64,000 bases of DNA from Nematopogon swammerdamellus (taxonomy: Eukaryota > Arthropoda > Insecta > Lepidoptera > Adelidae), in NCBI GenBank assembly GCA_946902875.1, contig OX336342.1:11773523-11837522 (forward strand). The letters are read 5' to 3'. The notes beneath the pieces were generated by a model. The model did not search any database. It was not told the DNA's origin and saw only the letters and a list, made by a program, of their open reading frames with translations. Below, in pieces: positions 1 through 13,300 of this stretch (position 1 is the first letter of the stretch; each line of letters starts with the position of its first letter). A program made the position numbers and the translations under genes.

Positions 1-1329
1 TCTTAGCGAGATGTTAACAGTTTACTGACTGATTATTCTCATACAAAGAACTTCTTTCGGCTGGGGTTTCTATTACGTACACCTTTCTTTCAACTAGCTG
101 GTATGATAGGCGTGTAGTTTAGGCTTTTACGATTCTAAAGATGTAATTTTTATTCTGCGGAATTGCGTAGTTTCGGAGAAAAAAAATATTGAAAAAAATA
201 TGTTTCATACAAAATTAATTTTCGCAATTTTTTTTTTTAAATGCACTAAAACATTTATTTTCAATAGAAATTTATGCAAAAACGACATGCGCCGCCTCAA
301 CATTGGTCTTCTGTAATTAACCCTGGTTATTTTTTTTTAAACCACCAAACATTCACCCATACCACTTCCCTTGTTAGGTTTCCATATCCCGTACGGAGGC
401 CTATTACTAAGCCTCCGCCGTCCGTCTGTCCGAGGGCTGTATCTCTTGAACCGTAATAGGTAGCCTGTTGAAATTTTCACAGAATATGTGTTACTATGGC
501 AGATATAACAATAAATAAGAAAATGTTAAAAACTAAGGGGGGCTCCCATACAACAAACGTCCGAAAAATCGATTAGTCACACTATTGAATAATAGATGGC
601 GCCATAGGCTTTTATACATTGCATTGTTGAAAGACAAAAGATAGGCGGATAATAGCGGATACATACGGAATATAAATTTCCTAATATATAATATAATATA
701 AATACATTGCACGGAGGAAATGTATATTCTAACTAAACCAATGTTTTGTTGCCTTAAAAAAACTTTTTTTTTTTATTTTGTATGAAATTTTTTCGTGAAA
801 TATTATTTATGGCCCCAATTTAGATTCCACAGTCTTTTCTAACAGCAATATTTTGTGGTCCTTTATGCTCCTGTATTTTTTTTTTACCAGGTGTACGTAA
901 TGGAAACCCGCCCCCTTCTTTCTCTACAAAAAAATTTAGAAATTTTTTGATTTAAAACAAAATGTTCTACAACACCATATAATTTTGCCTGAATGAATTA
1001 CTGTACACTTCAAGCAATAGACCAAGTAGAGCTTAGGAACGCAATGTTTCACTGCATTCATATGAATCACTCCCTCTGGCTAGTACGTATACTTCAATGG
1101 TGGATGCTAAATATTATTCTCAGCTCAAACTTGTTTCAGCGCAACATTCTAGGAACATGAGTTATTAAAACTAAATTATTTCTTCTTTTTTTTACATTTA
1201 AAATGTTCAACATTGGTCATAATAGCTCCAATAATTTAACAATGCATTTTATATAATATATATTCATTTTGTAAAAAACCTGCACAGATTAAATATGTCT
1301 GGTGTGACGGGTAACGGTTGTGTTGACAG
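1..1329. other. Non-coding left flank, probably a CCP5 intron, with dispersed repeats
   Basis: No convincing coding exon is seen. The first recognised CCP5 exon opens at 1330 just after an acceptor-like ...GACAG, so this stretch is most likely intron. It is AT-rich with homopolymer T and A runs. Positions 273-350 are the inverted counterpart of a block at 5248-5355. Positions about 375-500 match the repeat that begins near 16220 (motifs GGTTTCC, CCGTAC, TATTACTAA, GGGCTGTATCT). No promoter or start codon could be assigned. Confidence 0.5.
273..350. repeat. Dispersed repeat, inverted partner of 5248-5355
   Basis: Shared blocks include AACGACATG, GCCGCCTCAACATTGG and TTAACCCTGGTTATTTT followed by a poly-T and AAACC. 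The partner near 5.3 kb is in the opposite orientation and has extra sequence in the middle. Family unknown. Confidence 0.55.
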
Positions 1330-4300
1330 TATCAAGTATCAATCACCGCACCAACAGTCTGGAGACGCCCGAGTATGAGTTCAACGTGTGGACACGTCCA
1401 GACTGCGCTGGCACTGTGTTCGAGAACGGGAACCGAACCTGGTTCTATTTCGGAGTGCAGGGGGGGCAGTCTAATGCACTGGTACCTATTTGCATAATAT
1501 ACATTTACGCTCCAGCGGTCGCGCTCCTAAATGTGGCACGAGTGGCCTCTTACGGATCCACGGTCCGTATGCACGCCGCCGCAAGTATATTGAAATATTA
1601 TAATGTTTGTGTAATTAAAGGCGCGTCTCCTGCGCGTGTTCTTTCGAAACCTTACACAAAAACATTTTTTTTCATGCACAAGCTGTCTCCTGAAAATGTG
1701 AATGACTACATGAAAATGTTTCTGGTTTAAACAAAAGTTAATTTTGTGTAGACGTCAAAATGAGTTCCGACGGGGAAAACGTGCTTTCAGTTTTAGCTAT
1801 TGCAGATGTCTCTGTTTCCGAACTTGGTATGAGCATTGACTTATATATTAATAGACTTATGCTCGATTGGTTCGCACTGTCATTAGCCAAACGGTCTATC
1901 TTGAGTTTACGGTCTGTCAGTCGCACGCTCGGCGAGCGCAGAGAAGCCAAAAGGAGAAGGTTGAGTTTAGCATGTGTGTATGCATGTATGTAAGTATATG
2001 TGACTATGTTCCACTCTACAGCCTGAAGTACTGAACCGATTTTGATATGTAAGGTGCCGTTGGATTTTTCTCGCTCACGGGAGTGTCATAGGATACCACA
2101 TTAAAACATTTCAAAATGTCAGGCGCTAGGTGCCAACTTAAAAATTTTGTCAAACTTTGAATTGTTTTCTTCAAACCCCATCGAGTGGGATATTCTTGCG
2201 AAGAGCTTTAAAAAGTTGTAAGTATACCACACTTAATTGTTTAAAACAAAAATAATGTAATTAATAATTTTTTCTTTTTTATAGAACCCGACTAGGTCCG
2301 AAAAATGAAAGAAACAAGGAAAGTTCATCTTGTAGCAATATAAAATGCTATAGTCGGGCGTTAGAAGGATTCGAATGACAGGGTGCCAGACTACACTATT
2401 TTGTATTGTTCTATACTATAATATCAACATTTCTTGATAACTTTGTTATTTCTAGTCGGTTTTTATAAAATGTTAATAATTTTTTTTTTATTTCTGGTTT
2501 ATTATTCTTAGCCAATTGAAGCGAGGGTTATGCTTAAGGTACTCCATAAATACCTATGTGTATCCGCTCAAGAACAGCCTCCGTAAAACACTGTGAGCTT
2601 TTCGCGGACGCAATTCGTTAGGCAAGGAGAAAACATTTTTTTTTAGAAAAAAAAAATATCAACACAAATAGCAAATTCATTGTTAGAAAATTTTATTTTT
2701 AACTTATAGTGTAATGATCTTCATTTTGAATCCAAATTGTGAGTTGTACATTACACTTCACTTTAATGTTAGATTATGCTTTGTTTCGATTTCACACACA
2801 CGTGAATGAAGGATAACAACCTCAAATCATAACACATTTACTTTAGAAATGTTGTATTATCTCGAATTTATACGCAAACATAGCAAACTTTATTTGCAGC
2901 ATCTCTAAGAGAACTTGGAAGTTCATTAAGTCTCTGCGCCACCGCTTTATGGAACACAGCGTTTCGGTGACCTTGCGGTGCCGTTCCACACCCTGGAATG
3001 CGGCCCTTGTGCGGGTATTTGTTGAACAAAATATAAATCCGCTTATTGTGTGCCAGGTACGGCTCAACATCATCAACCTGAACAAACAGGGCAAGATGTA
3101 CAATCAGGGCATGGCACCCGTCACACGCACCCTACCCGGCCAACCACACTGGGAGAGGATACGCGACAGACCACTGCATTCGGTAACTACATAGTCAAAT
3201 TATCATGCTCCTTGGTTTTGAAAAAACTCCGAGCTCCACGATTACCTGGAAATTCCAAAAGTCAAGGATGAAATCAGACAATTCAACAAAAATTACAAAA
3301 AAGCGACTGGCGTCACATCCCAACAGACTGGCCATCGATCTTTTGACCGAGAGCAACTACACCAACAGGTTAAAACGCTATCACATCCTTGCACTGGTGG
3401 ACAGGACATAAATAAGCACGTAGAGGAACAGTCATACGAAGAGGGTTATCAATGGATGACTCGACTCACAAAACCAAAATCATACAAATAATCTGCTTAT
3501 GGTCACATTCAGAATGCAGATGGTGCAAGTAAGCACAAAAAAATTATGCATGGCTACACCAAATATTCTGAGTATTTTCGGTGTGGCCATTGAAAGTTAG
3601 GCTCTTCCAACCTTTTACTTGCTAATTTTTTCAATAACTTCTCTAGAGCCCTTTTTATAGAAACAGTAAAATTCTTGTCGTAATTAACCATTATAAAATT
3701 TAACTTTTTTATTTTATTTTTTCAGACGGACGACAACGCCTTTACGCTTACGTTCAAATACAGAACGCCGGACAGCTTAAAAGCGACAACTTTCTTTGCG
3801 TTCACATATCCCTTTTCGTTCTCCGAGTTACAAATGGCATTGAACTCCATCAATCTTAAGTTTTTGCCCATCGTGAACCAGCGTGCACCGGACGACATAT
3901 ACTACTGCCGAGAAAACCTGGTCTATTCACTGGACGGTCGGAGGACAGACCTACTCACCATCACTTCCTATCATGGTATTACGACCGAGCGAGAGGAAAG
4001 ATTGAAGAATTTGTTCCCAGACAATACCGAGAGGCCTTTTAAGTTTTTGAATAAAAAGGTGAATGTTGTTCTTAAAAATCCTTAATTCCGAAAATATGTG
4101 AGAATCACAGTTTGTAGGAAGCTTTATTGCAAGATTATTAGGGAAACCCTATTTTAGGTCAAAGGGGTGGAGACAGGACGGAGAAAATTAATGTAAATAG
4201 GTCACAACATGTAATGTACGTACAATGAACTGCTTACTGTACCAGCGCTGAGAACGGGCCACACAGAACAAACATCTAATGTGTGTAAATGTTTCCTGAA

Positions 4301-7300
4301 CATTATAGAATGGAAGTTTGTGCATAATGAGAGTTTAATCTATGTCTTCCGTCAGGTAATATTTATCTCGGCACGCGTTCACCCCGGTGAGACTCCCTCG
4401 AGCTTCGTTTTCAACGGTTTCCTCAACCTGCTGCTCACGAGGAACGATCCCATCGCTGTCCAGCTGCGCAAGCTATACGTGTTTAAGCTGGTGCCATTCC
4501 TAAACCCCGACGGGGTCGCCAGGGGTCACTATAGAACGGACACAAGGGGTGTCAATCTGAATAGAGTTTACTTGAACCCCTCGCTGGAACATCACCCCAC
4601 TGTGTACGCAGCTAGGGCCTTGATAAGGTATATACTTGCTCTTACATTATTTATTTAGTTGATTAATTGGTCTTTTGTGATTTTGAGAAATCCTAAGTAT
4701 TATAATGTATGCATTACATTATTCTGGAGTGCAGAAGATAGATTTATTGCAGAATGCACTTTCTATCAGTCGACACTTTAGCAATTTACTGTTAAGTACA
4801 TTTTTATTGTACATACAAATGCCTACTACAAATAAACTCGACACATAAATGAACTATAATAACTGAATGTTGTAGATACCATCACTTTGGATGCGAGCGT
4901 GAAGAGGACCCTGAGGAATGCCAAAATATTTTTCAGTCTTTCAGTCGAAGCATACCCAGTGTCAGCGAGGAACCGCTTCCACAGGTAAAACATATTGGAT
5001 ATTTGTACTAACTACCACTTCCCGTCCAATCCACCTCAAAGGTTTTTTCCATATGCAATACGGGCAGGGCATTCGTAGGTACGCCAAACAGAGATTATTT
5101 ACTAAGAACACGTAGGTATGCCAAACAGAGATTATTAACTAAGACCTGGGAGTGTCCTATTTGATTTCCTACGAATAGACCTACCAGGCGGGACAGTGCT
5201 ATTCGCAGGTATGAGGTATTCGTAGGTACGAACTGCACTATGCGAGTTGGTTTAAAAAAAAATAACCAGGGTTAAATTACAGAGCGTCGCTACGCAACGC
5301 ATCTTCTATAATTTAACCCTAACCTAATGTTGAGGCGGCCAATGTCGTTTTTGTTACGTTTCGTTGAAAACTCCCATAGTGCAGTTTGCATACCTGCATG
5401 CAGGTTTACCTACGAATAGACATTCCCGATCGGACAGGGCTATTCGTAGGTATACCTGTATGCAGGTATACCTACAAATAGATACTTCCATGCAATACAT
5501 TTTCAAATAAAAGAAATATTTACTAGACACATACAGTTTTAGAGACATAAATTGCATAATTTATTCACTGTATTTTTTTTTACGAAATCCACACGTTTTC
5601 ATAAAACACATTCTTAAAAAAATATTGCAGGTGGAACCAAAGAAGAAGAAGCTAGCTCTGCTGAAACCGAAAGAGAACAGCAAGCGTGAGGACATACGTT
5701 GCTCGTCTCCATCCGCGAAGACTCTGGTGGGCGTCAAGTCCCGCAGTTCCACTCGCTCGCACTCCTCTCAGACCACCACCAGGAGGGAGGGCCCCAAGAG
5801 CTGTAGCGGAGACACCTTGGCTGATCAGGTACACATTACACTCACTCAGAAAGGGCAAACTGTGAGAGTGTATTGTTTCTAAAGCATTGGTATAGTTTAT
5901 ATGTAAATTTAACATCAATATTGTAGTTGTTGTTGTTTTTTGGGATTGGCTCTAAGCCTGCAAACTAGTCCCTCTGATCGGGCTCCCTCGTTCAAAACCC
6001 CTCGATCTCCAGCTGCCCCATGAAGGCCGCAAAACGACTCGGACGTCTGCGGACCTGCGCAATGGAAGATAGAGAACGGAGTATGTCCCTTCGTTGGTTG
6101 TCAAGTACACTGCAGCACTCCAACAAAACATGCTCAGCCGTTTCATCCTTCGCCAAGCATCCCCTGCACAGTGGGCTATCGGTAATACCTATAGTGTATA
6201 GGTGTTTATTTAGTGAGCAAAACCGCTCATCAGACCAATGGCTACATTCACCTATCAGACCAACGGCTACGTACATCAATATTGTCATCGTAAAGTGTAA
6301 ACCTCATACCTATAACTATAATTCATCTGATAAAATTTTTATTAAAATTGTTTATCGATGCAGAACCTTAGTTACTCAGATTAGGAAAGCATATTTGGTC
6401 AAAGCTTATCCATGGTTTCCATGCATTAATCCCACAGGTTAGAACTAATCCTCATATGAAAACCATTTTAAAGATTGTATTTTTATGATTCATACATCAA
6501 CCTAGATAAGTTGTTTCGTTATTTATGTCAAAAATTTCGGGAGGGTTACATACGCACTCAAATAAACACTTTACGTAAGAAAAAACCATATGTTTATAGG
6601 AGCATTTTTTCTCCTAACAGAAAAATAAAATCAAGTAAGTAGCTGTAAAAACCAATCATAGTGACCTTGTGACTTACTTACAACAAACAGCTGTTCTGCG
6701 TTTGAACATGGTACGGTCATTGACCCCGTACAATGCAAGTTACCTACTGTTACACACAGGTTAATGTTTAGGTAGCAAACATGTTTTGTTAAATTTCTCG
6801 AAAAGTAATGCTAAAAACTTTTTTTTTTTTGCGTAACATGTTTATTTGAGTGTCTATGTACGTAACCCTCCAGAAATTTTGGACATAAATAACGAAGCAC
6901 CTTATATATTTAGGAAAATTCATTACAAAAAGACAATTTGAAGTCTTGAATAGAATACTGAATATATGAATAGATGTGTAATGTTTATTATAAAGTATTT
7001 TACACTTCCAAATGAACATCCTTTTCCAGGTGTGCGATCTGAAACTCCAAGAGATGAGATCAGACATTAATGCCTGCAGCAGTCAGTCGATCGATAATAC
7101 AAGCTCAACCTCAACTTGTGTACCGGAGGCCCGAGCGTCCCTGCTCGATGATGTCGTAGTGCGCGACTGCCTGGGCTCCGAGGTGCATATCAGTCGTAGC
7201 GATGAGCTCTCCAGCATCTCTGGACCAAACCCGCTACGCCAGCTGAGGGACACTTTGAAGAACAGCATCAGTTTGCTCATTGGTTCCAACACTTACCCGA

Positions 7301-10300
7301 TTACACCGAGGTGGGTGTGCATTCCCTTATTATTTCTCTTGACATATTCCATACATTTTTAACCCTTTGTGTTCCGGAAAGGTTGATTGGCCTTCGAAGA
7401 TTACACTACCGTGGACTTTCCGAAAGGCCGATCGGCCTCCTGTAGGCGGGCGACGTAATTATCGCTAATAGCTACTTGAACTTGAACACAGAATTCAATA
7501 ATCTGACTGGTGTCAATTTCATCCTCCGTCATTTCCGGGCAAATATCAAACTGGTTTCTAGCCTTATTTTATTTGAAATGCATTTTAAGAAATTGTTTCT
7601 TTATCTACACATTGATATGCTATTTTTTTGTGTGGGGGAATTGTCAATCTTAGGTTAAAAAAAATTGTAAAAAAATTTTTCTTTTTCCTGGAGCTCACAA
7701 AATCTGTATGTGCTTCTAAATAAGTGAATCCTCACTTGTTTTGAATTGTTTTGTGATTAATATCATTGGCTATAAGTGCTGTACTCCATTCGTTCTAATA
7801 AGAATGAAAATGGCATGAAACTACGTGACCCCTCCTTATATTAACCCTTGGAGTTCCAACTAATTAACTTGCCTTCTATACCATTTTCGCTTCGCGAAAA
7901 TTCTCGAAATATCGCGCACGTACCGCGTGGGGTCGGTACTTAATAAGAATAGTCCAACTGCATCTCCCCCCGTGCATGTCGTAAAAGGCGACTAAGGAAT
8001 AAGGACAAGATGCCGTGCATAAGGGCTTTCCACCGAGTCATGCAGCAGGTGGGCCTTCGTGCCTTACTTGCTGCCTGATAGTTATTTTTTCCGAATACTT
8101 TGCTAAACGTGGTGGTCGGTATTGTGCTGTAATATACCGGAGTACTTGCAGCACAACACCGATTAGTCTGCTTACCCCGATTTCCGGGATACAACGTGTG
8201 GTGTGTATAAACTATTTCGTAAAATAATGAAGTCGGATCAATATTTACAGTTATTTATTATCAATGAATTTATCAACGAAACTATGTAAAAAAGAATTGA
8301 GGATTAACTTATTTAGAAGCACAGACAGATTTTTTAACTACAGGAAAAACTAAATACGCCTGACATAAATTTTTTTCGAATTTTTCTGACCTAACATTGA
8401 AAATTCGAATATACAAATTATATAATATCATCATGTAGGAGAACGCGGCCACTAAGAGACCACAAACGTATAAAATATTTGAGACTCGAATCCAATTCCC
8501 AAATAAAAAGGATAACAAAGGAACCTTCAGTCAAAAATTATGTCTGATTTTTTTTAGTGTTGAATTCCTTGTAGAGAGCGTTCCATATAAAAGTTCCCTT
8601 CGTCGTTATGTTGGCTCCACTGTCTATCTGTCAAAATAGCGTTGAGGGTTGCTATGTGTACAGATTTACCTGTAATTATCAGTATTTACTTTATTTTTTG
8701 TACGGTAAATACCGATTACATTATTAGGTAATATAATCTTCACAATCTGGCAGCACGCATTTAAGCACTGACAGTGACACTGACAGTGGAGCCAACATAA
8801 CTACGAAGGGAACTTTTAGTTGGAATGCTCTATAGATGTGTTTCATGTCAATTGAAAGACCTTTTAATAATCTATCTAAAGTACTCTCTTATGATCAAAA
8901 CAATAACAAATAGCAATAGACATAAACTTCCGCTGTGAGGGCGTGGACCAGATAGATCGACCGCGCGGTCGAGTGGGAACGTCAAGGGTTAATGTTTTGG
9001 AAGGCAAAGGGTTACACTGCTGTACAACCTTGTCTGTCATGCTCATTAGCCCGCCGTGTGTCCTAATATTGTTTCAGTAAATTAGTATTAGTATTTTTTG
9101 TTATCCATTTATTTGCACGTTCTTTTTATATAAATTTTAATTTTTTTTTTATTTAAACCTAAAATTAATATAAATATAAATGTACCACATACCACTATCA
9201 TTACACACCTCTGCCGCCTCATCATAATATTCTTCATACAGGCTCGTTGGTTACGGTTACTAAATATCTAATGTACTACGCACTTTACACTATTTATGCA
9301 TTACTATTATTGGGATAATAAACACCTGTGTGACAAGGTTCTAGAACCTAGATGAAGGAAGGGAGAGCAATAGAATCACACATACATAATTTTTGAATTT
9401 GATTGAAGTTCGCTATTGCATCAAAGGGACCAAAAAAGCATTACCCTCCTATTTGCTTCGCGCGGTCGGGTAAAAATTAGGACTTATTTGGATTTAAAAT
9501 GTATACCGGCTGAAACATGTTCACTTAGGTGCCCTGTGTGGGAAAATGGTTACTTACTGTCGCTCTGTCTTGGTCTGGAGAGTCGGAAACATCCTGTGCC
9601 AACAGTTCACCACATAAGAAAACAAAATGAATGGAATGTTGTATATTTTCCAGCGATTCAAGAAGTCAAAATGAAGAAAGTGCAAGCTACTGGTGCCTCG
9701 ACTGCAACCGAGATGTTGTCACCAACACAGGGTCGAGCAGCACAGAAGACCTTGATCCTTCTCTTGTCAACAGTCCTGTAAGAATTCATCTTATCGCATG
9801 GAAAACTAAATCAGATTTAAAATAAATATGAATATTAAATTGCTAATGACCTTTCTAAAAATTTTCCAGGACATGAGTAAAAGTGTAAGCGAAGAGAATA
9901 ATCAAACCGTATTTTGTACAAATTGCTACAAAACAATGGACTCAACAAATATGGAACCAGAGCTAGTAAGTGAAATCAATGTTAAGAATGGAGTTAAAAA
10001 CATATGAATAATTTTTTTTCCCATTGAACATCGAAGATCCTTCTGCCTTTCCGACAAAATAAAAAACAATTTGGCCAAGGTCCTAACAAAACATTACAAT
10101 AAAAAAAGACTACGAGGGTGGATCCAAAACTTCTAAGCCCGACCATGAAATTGAAAGAAAAATGGGTCCAAATAAATTTTTATTTTTCGACATAGTCTCC
10201 ATCAAGGTCAATACACTTTTTCCACCTGACCTGCAACTTATTTATACCTTCGGAAAAAAATGATTCCGGAAGGTCGTCAAAATACTCATTTACTGCGGCT

Positions 10301-13300
10301 ATCACCTCTTCTTTGGTCGAAAATTCCGAGCCACCTAATTGTTTTTTTTAATTTGGAAAAAGGTGGTAATCAGAGGGGGCTAAATCCGGCGAATAAGGTG
10401 CGTGGGGCAATAATTCATAGCCACAATTATGGATTTCAGACATTGATTCAGCCGAAGTGTGAACCCGGGCGTTGTCTTGATGGAACAACACTTTCTTCCG
10501 CAGCAACCCCGGCCTTTTTTCTTTCATTTCTTCCCGAAGCCTTCGCAAAAGGTTGCAATAATATTTTAAATTTATAGTTTCGCCTTTTGGTAAATAATCC
10601 ACGAAAATAATCCCCTTCGCATCCCAGAAAACTGAAGCCATAACTTTGTTGGTCGACAAAACGACCTTAGCCTTCTTCGGAGTGGGTGAGCCAGGTCTTT
10701 TTCACTGCTTCGATTTTTGTTTCGATTCAGGAGTATGGTGGTGAACCCAGCTTTCATCCATGGCAACGAAACAGGACAAAAAATCCTCGGGAACTGCCTC
10801 AAAAAGTTCCAAGCAATCGCGGGAAATTCTGAAATGAACTCGTTTTTGTTCAGCTGAAAGCAGTCTTGGGACCCAACGAGCAGAAACCTTATGGAACCCC
10901 AATTCTTCCGATATAATGTTTTGTACCTGGACATAACTAATGCCTGTGATCTCAGCTATCTTATTGATGGTCAATCTTCGGTTACTCAGTATCAGATCAC
11001 GTATTTTATTGACGTTTTCCTTCGTGGTAGAAGTCGAAGGCCTTCCGCTCCTAGAGTCATCTTGAATGCTCTCCCGACCCCGCTTAAACTTAGCTACCCA
11101 CTTTTTGACACTGTTATACGATGGAGCAGACTTCCCCAATGTGTCCACCATATCTTGATGGATATCTTTTGGTGACATGCCTTTTTTATGGAGGTACTTC
11201 ATCACTGCTCGGTGTTAAATTTTCTCCATTATTGAAAATCTTGTCAGATAGCGTTAAAAAAAAATAATCATGAAAAAAATATGGCTTGCAATATTGGAAC
11301 CAAACTTCGCACATTTATTACTGAAGAATCGTACTAACAAATGTTTGAGTTTTATTTTGTATATGTTTATATATGTTTATTATTTATTATGAATAATATA
11401 TGTGTATTATATGCATTATATATATAGATATATACTATTTGTCCTTCTATTTTCTATTTTATAAGACTTTGTTTTGTTTACCTTGTCTTGTTGCACCTAC
11501 CCTGGTTCTATATGTAAATAAGGGTAGGCTGGTGGAAAATGCCATAGGCATTAAGTGCTACCTTCTGTACAACAATTATGTGCAATAAACGTTTTTTGAT
11601 TTGATTTGATTAACAAATAAGGGTAGATTTAAAAATATGTCATGGCTCTTTCCACGAACTTTTTGATCGACCCTCGTATTAAGCGTGTCACTCAAAACGC
11701 GAAACAAAAGCATATGTTACAGAATATTAAACTGACGACTGTACACTATGCTCTGACAGCAGTCAGTGTAATAAAAAATTTGATCCTATCTCTATTCTAC
11801 ATTAACAAACCAGCGGTCACATGATGTAATGTATCTTGTTACCGTTTGTAAGGTATGTTCATACAACTAGGGTTTTGTCCTGTAGAGAATGTGTGAGAGC
11901 AGCGACACCGTTTCGGGCGGTGACCGTGTGGACGCTGCCTCGCAACATAACTCGAGCGAGGAGCCGGCAGGTGACAGCAATGGAGACACCGCCGTAAGTG
12001 AACTGTGCCAGAGCAACGTACGTACACATTGCGCCAAACTTTAATGCCAATCTGAAGTTGGGTAGGCGTGTCACACTTCCTCTTCTGTCCTCCCCTCTGA
12101 CCCTAAGTATAGATCCATACTTAAGTTGGGTTTGAACTGTGTGTATGATACAGAAGGGAGACTTCTTGAAGAATTCAATTTATTCTAGTCAACTTTGTAC
12201 ACAAAAATGCATGTGCATCAATTTTTAATTTATCAGTTTTTGTCAAAAATAAGCAAAACTGTAAATAGACAATTCACACTCAATGGAGATGGTCAGTCAC
12301 ATTGTGTGAAAGAGGAAGAATGAGCGGACAGCGCTGTCAAAACTGTAAATAGACAATACACACTCAATTGAGATGGTCAGTCACATTGTGTGAAGGAGGA
12401 AGAATGAGCGAACAGCGCTGTCAAAACGGTAAATTGACAATTCACACTCAGTTGAGATGGTCAGTCACATTGTGTGAAGGAGGAAGAATGAGCGAACAGC
12501 GCTGTCAAAACGGTAAATAGACAATTCACACTCAGTTGAGATGGTCAGTCACATTGTGTGAAGGAGGAAGAGTGAGCGGACAGCGCTGTTTAAATTGTAG
12601 TGTGTTATGTTTTCTGTTCAGCTTGGGTGTGGTGTGGTAAGACTCCGCAGTGCATATTATTTCAATAGAATTTTATTATTCAGGAGAACAAGGTGAAGGC
12701 ACCAACAAAGCCGCGCAAGAAGTTACATTTGAAATCGTTAATTACGGACCGCAACCAGATTAAAGAACTGGATTCGGGCCTCTTTCTGTACATTGATCTA
12801 CATGGACATGCTTCTAAAAAAGGTAAATTTAGATTATTATTGATTGATTCATTGTTTAATGTTAATTTCCAATCGTAAACCGCTCACCTTATAGTATACT
12901 GATACCTTACTACTAGGCTACTCACCGCTTGAGACTTTCAATTTTTTTTTCTCTATTGGAATCTCAAATGGTCTGCTAATCATGTGCTACATCTGTGATA
13001 TATCTGCTTTGGCCGCCCTGACCTTGCAAGTGAAGTGGCACCGGATGAATTTAGCTTTACATACATACATACTACGCGCTGCATCCGAACAATGGGGTTA
13101 AGCAGAGCAATCGGTGTTATGCTGCAAGGACTCTGATTAATAACAGCACAACACCGACCACCAAGTTTCGCATAGTATTCGGACAAGATAACTATCAAGC
13201 AGCAAGTGAAGCACGAAGACCCACTTGAAGGACCGTACCGAGCTGAGAGGTGGTTATCCTGCCGTCCTTTGGCATGGCATCTTTTCCTTATCCTTTAGTC

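Larger units (their letters stand above)
10111..11678 (-). mobile_element. Mariner-family DNA transposon, decayed, with nested insertion
   Basis: The ends are inverted repeats beginning CGAGGGT and GATC, flanked by TA at both sides (10111-10112 and 11677-11678), the usual mariner target duplication. The minus strand encodes a transposase from the ATG at 11205. It includes an N-terminal helix-turn-helix half ([20 protein letters not shown]), then [23 protein letters not shown] and [13 protein letters not shown]. The last two aspartates are separated by 34 residues, giving the D,D34D signature. The frame is broken near 10670-10700, and an in-frame stop follows HLFPN near 10348, so it should be inactive. 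It lies in the CCP5 intron 9965-11886, antisense to the gene. Confidence 0.9.

Noticed and set aside
1294..1330. ATG at 1294 as the CCP5 start codon
   Set aside because: It is out of frame with the conserved [10 protein letters not shown] segment, and a TGA closes the correct frame at 1305-1307, so an acceptor at 1329/1330 is preferred.
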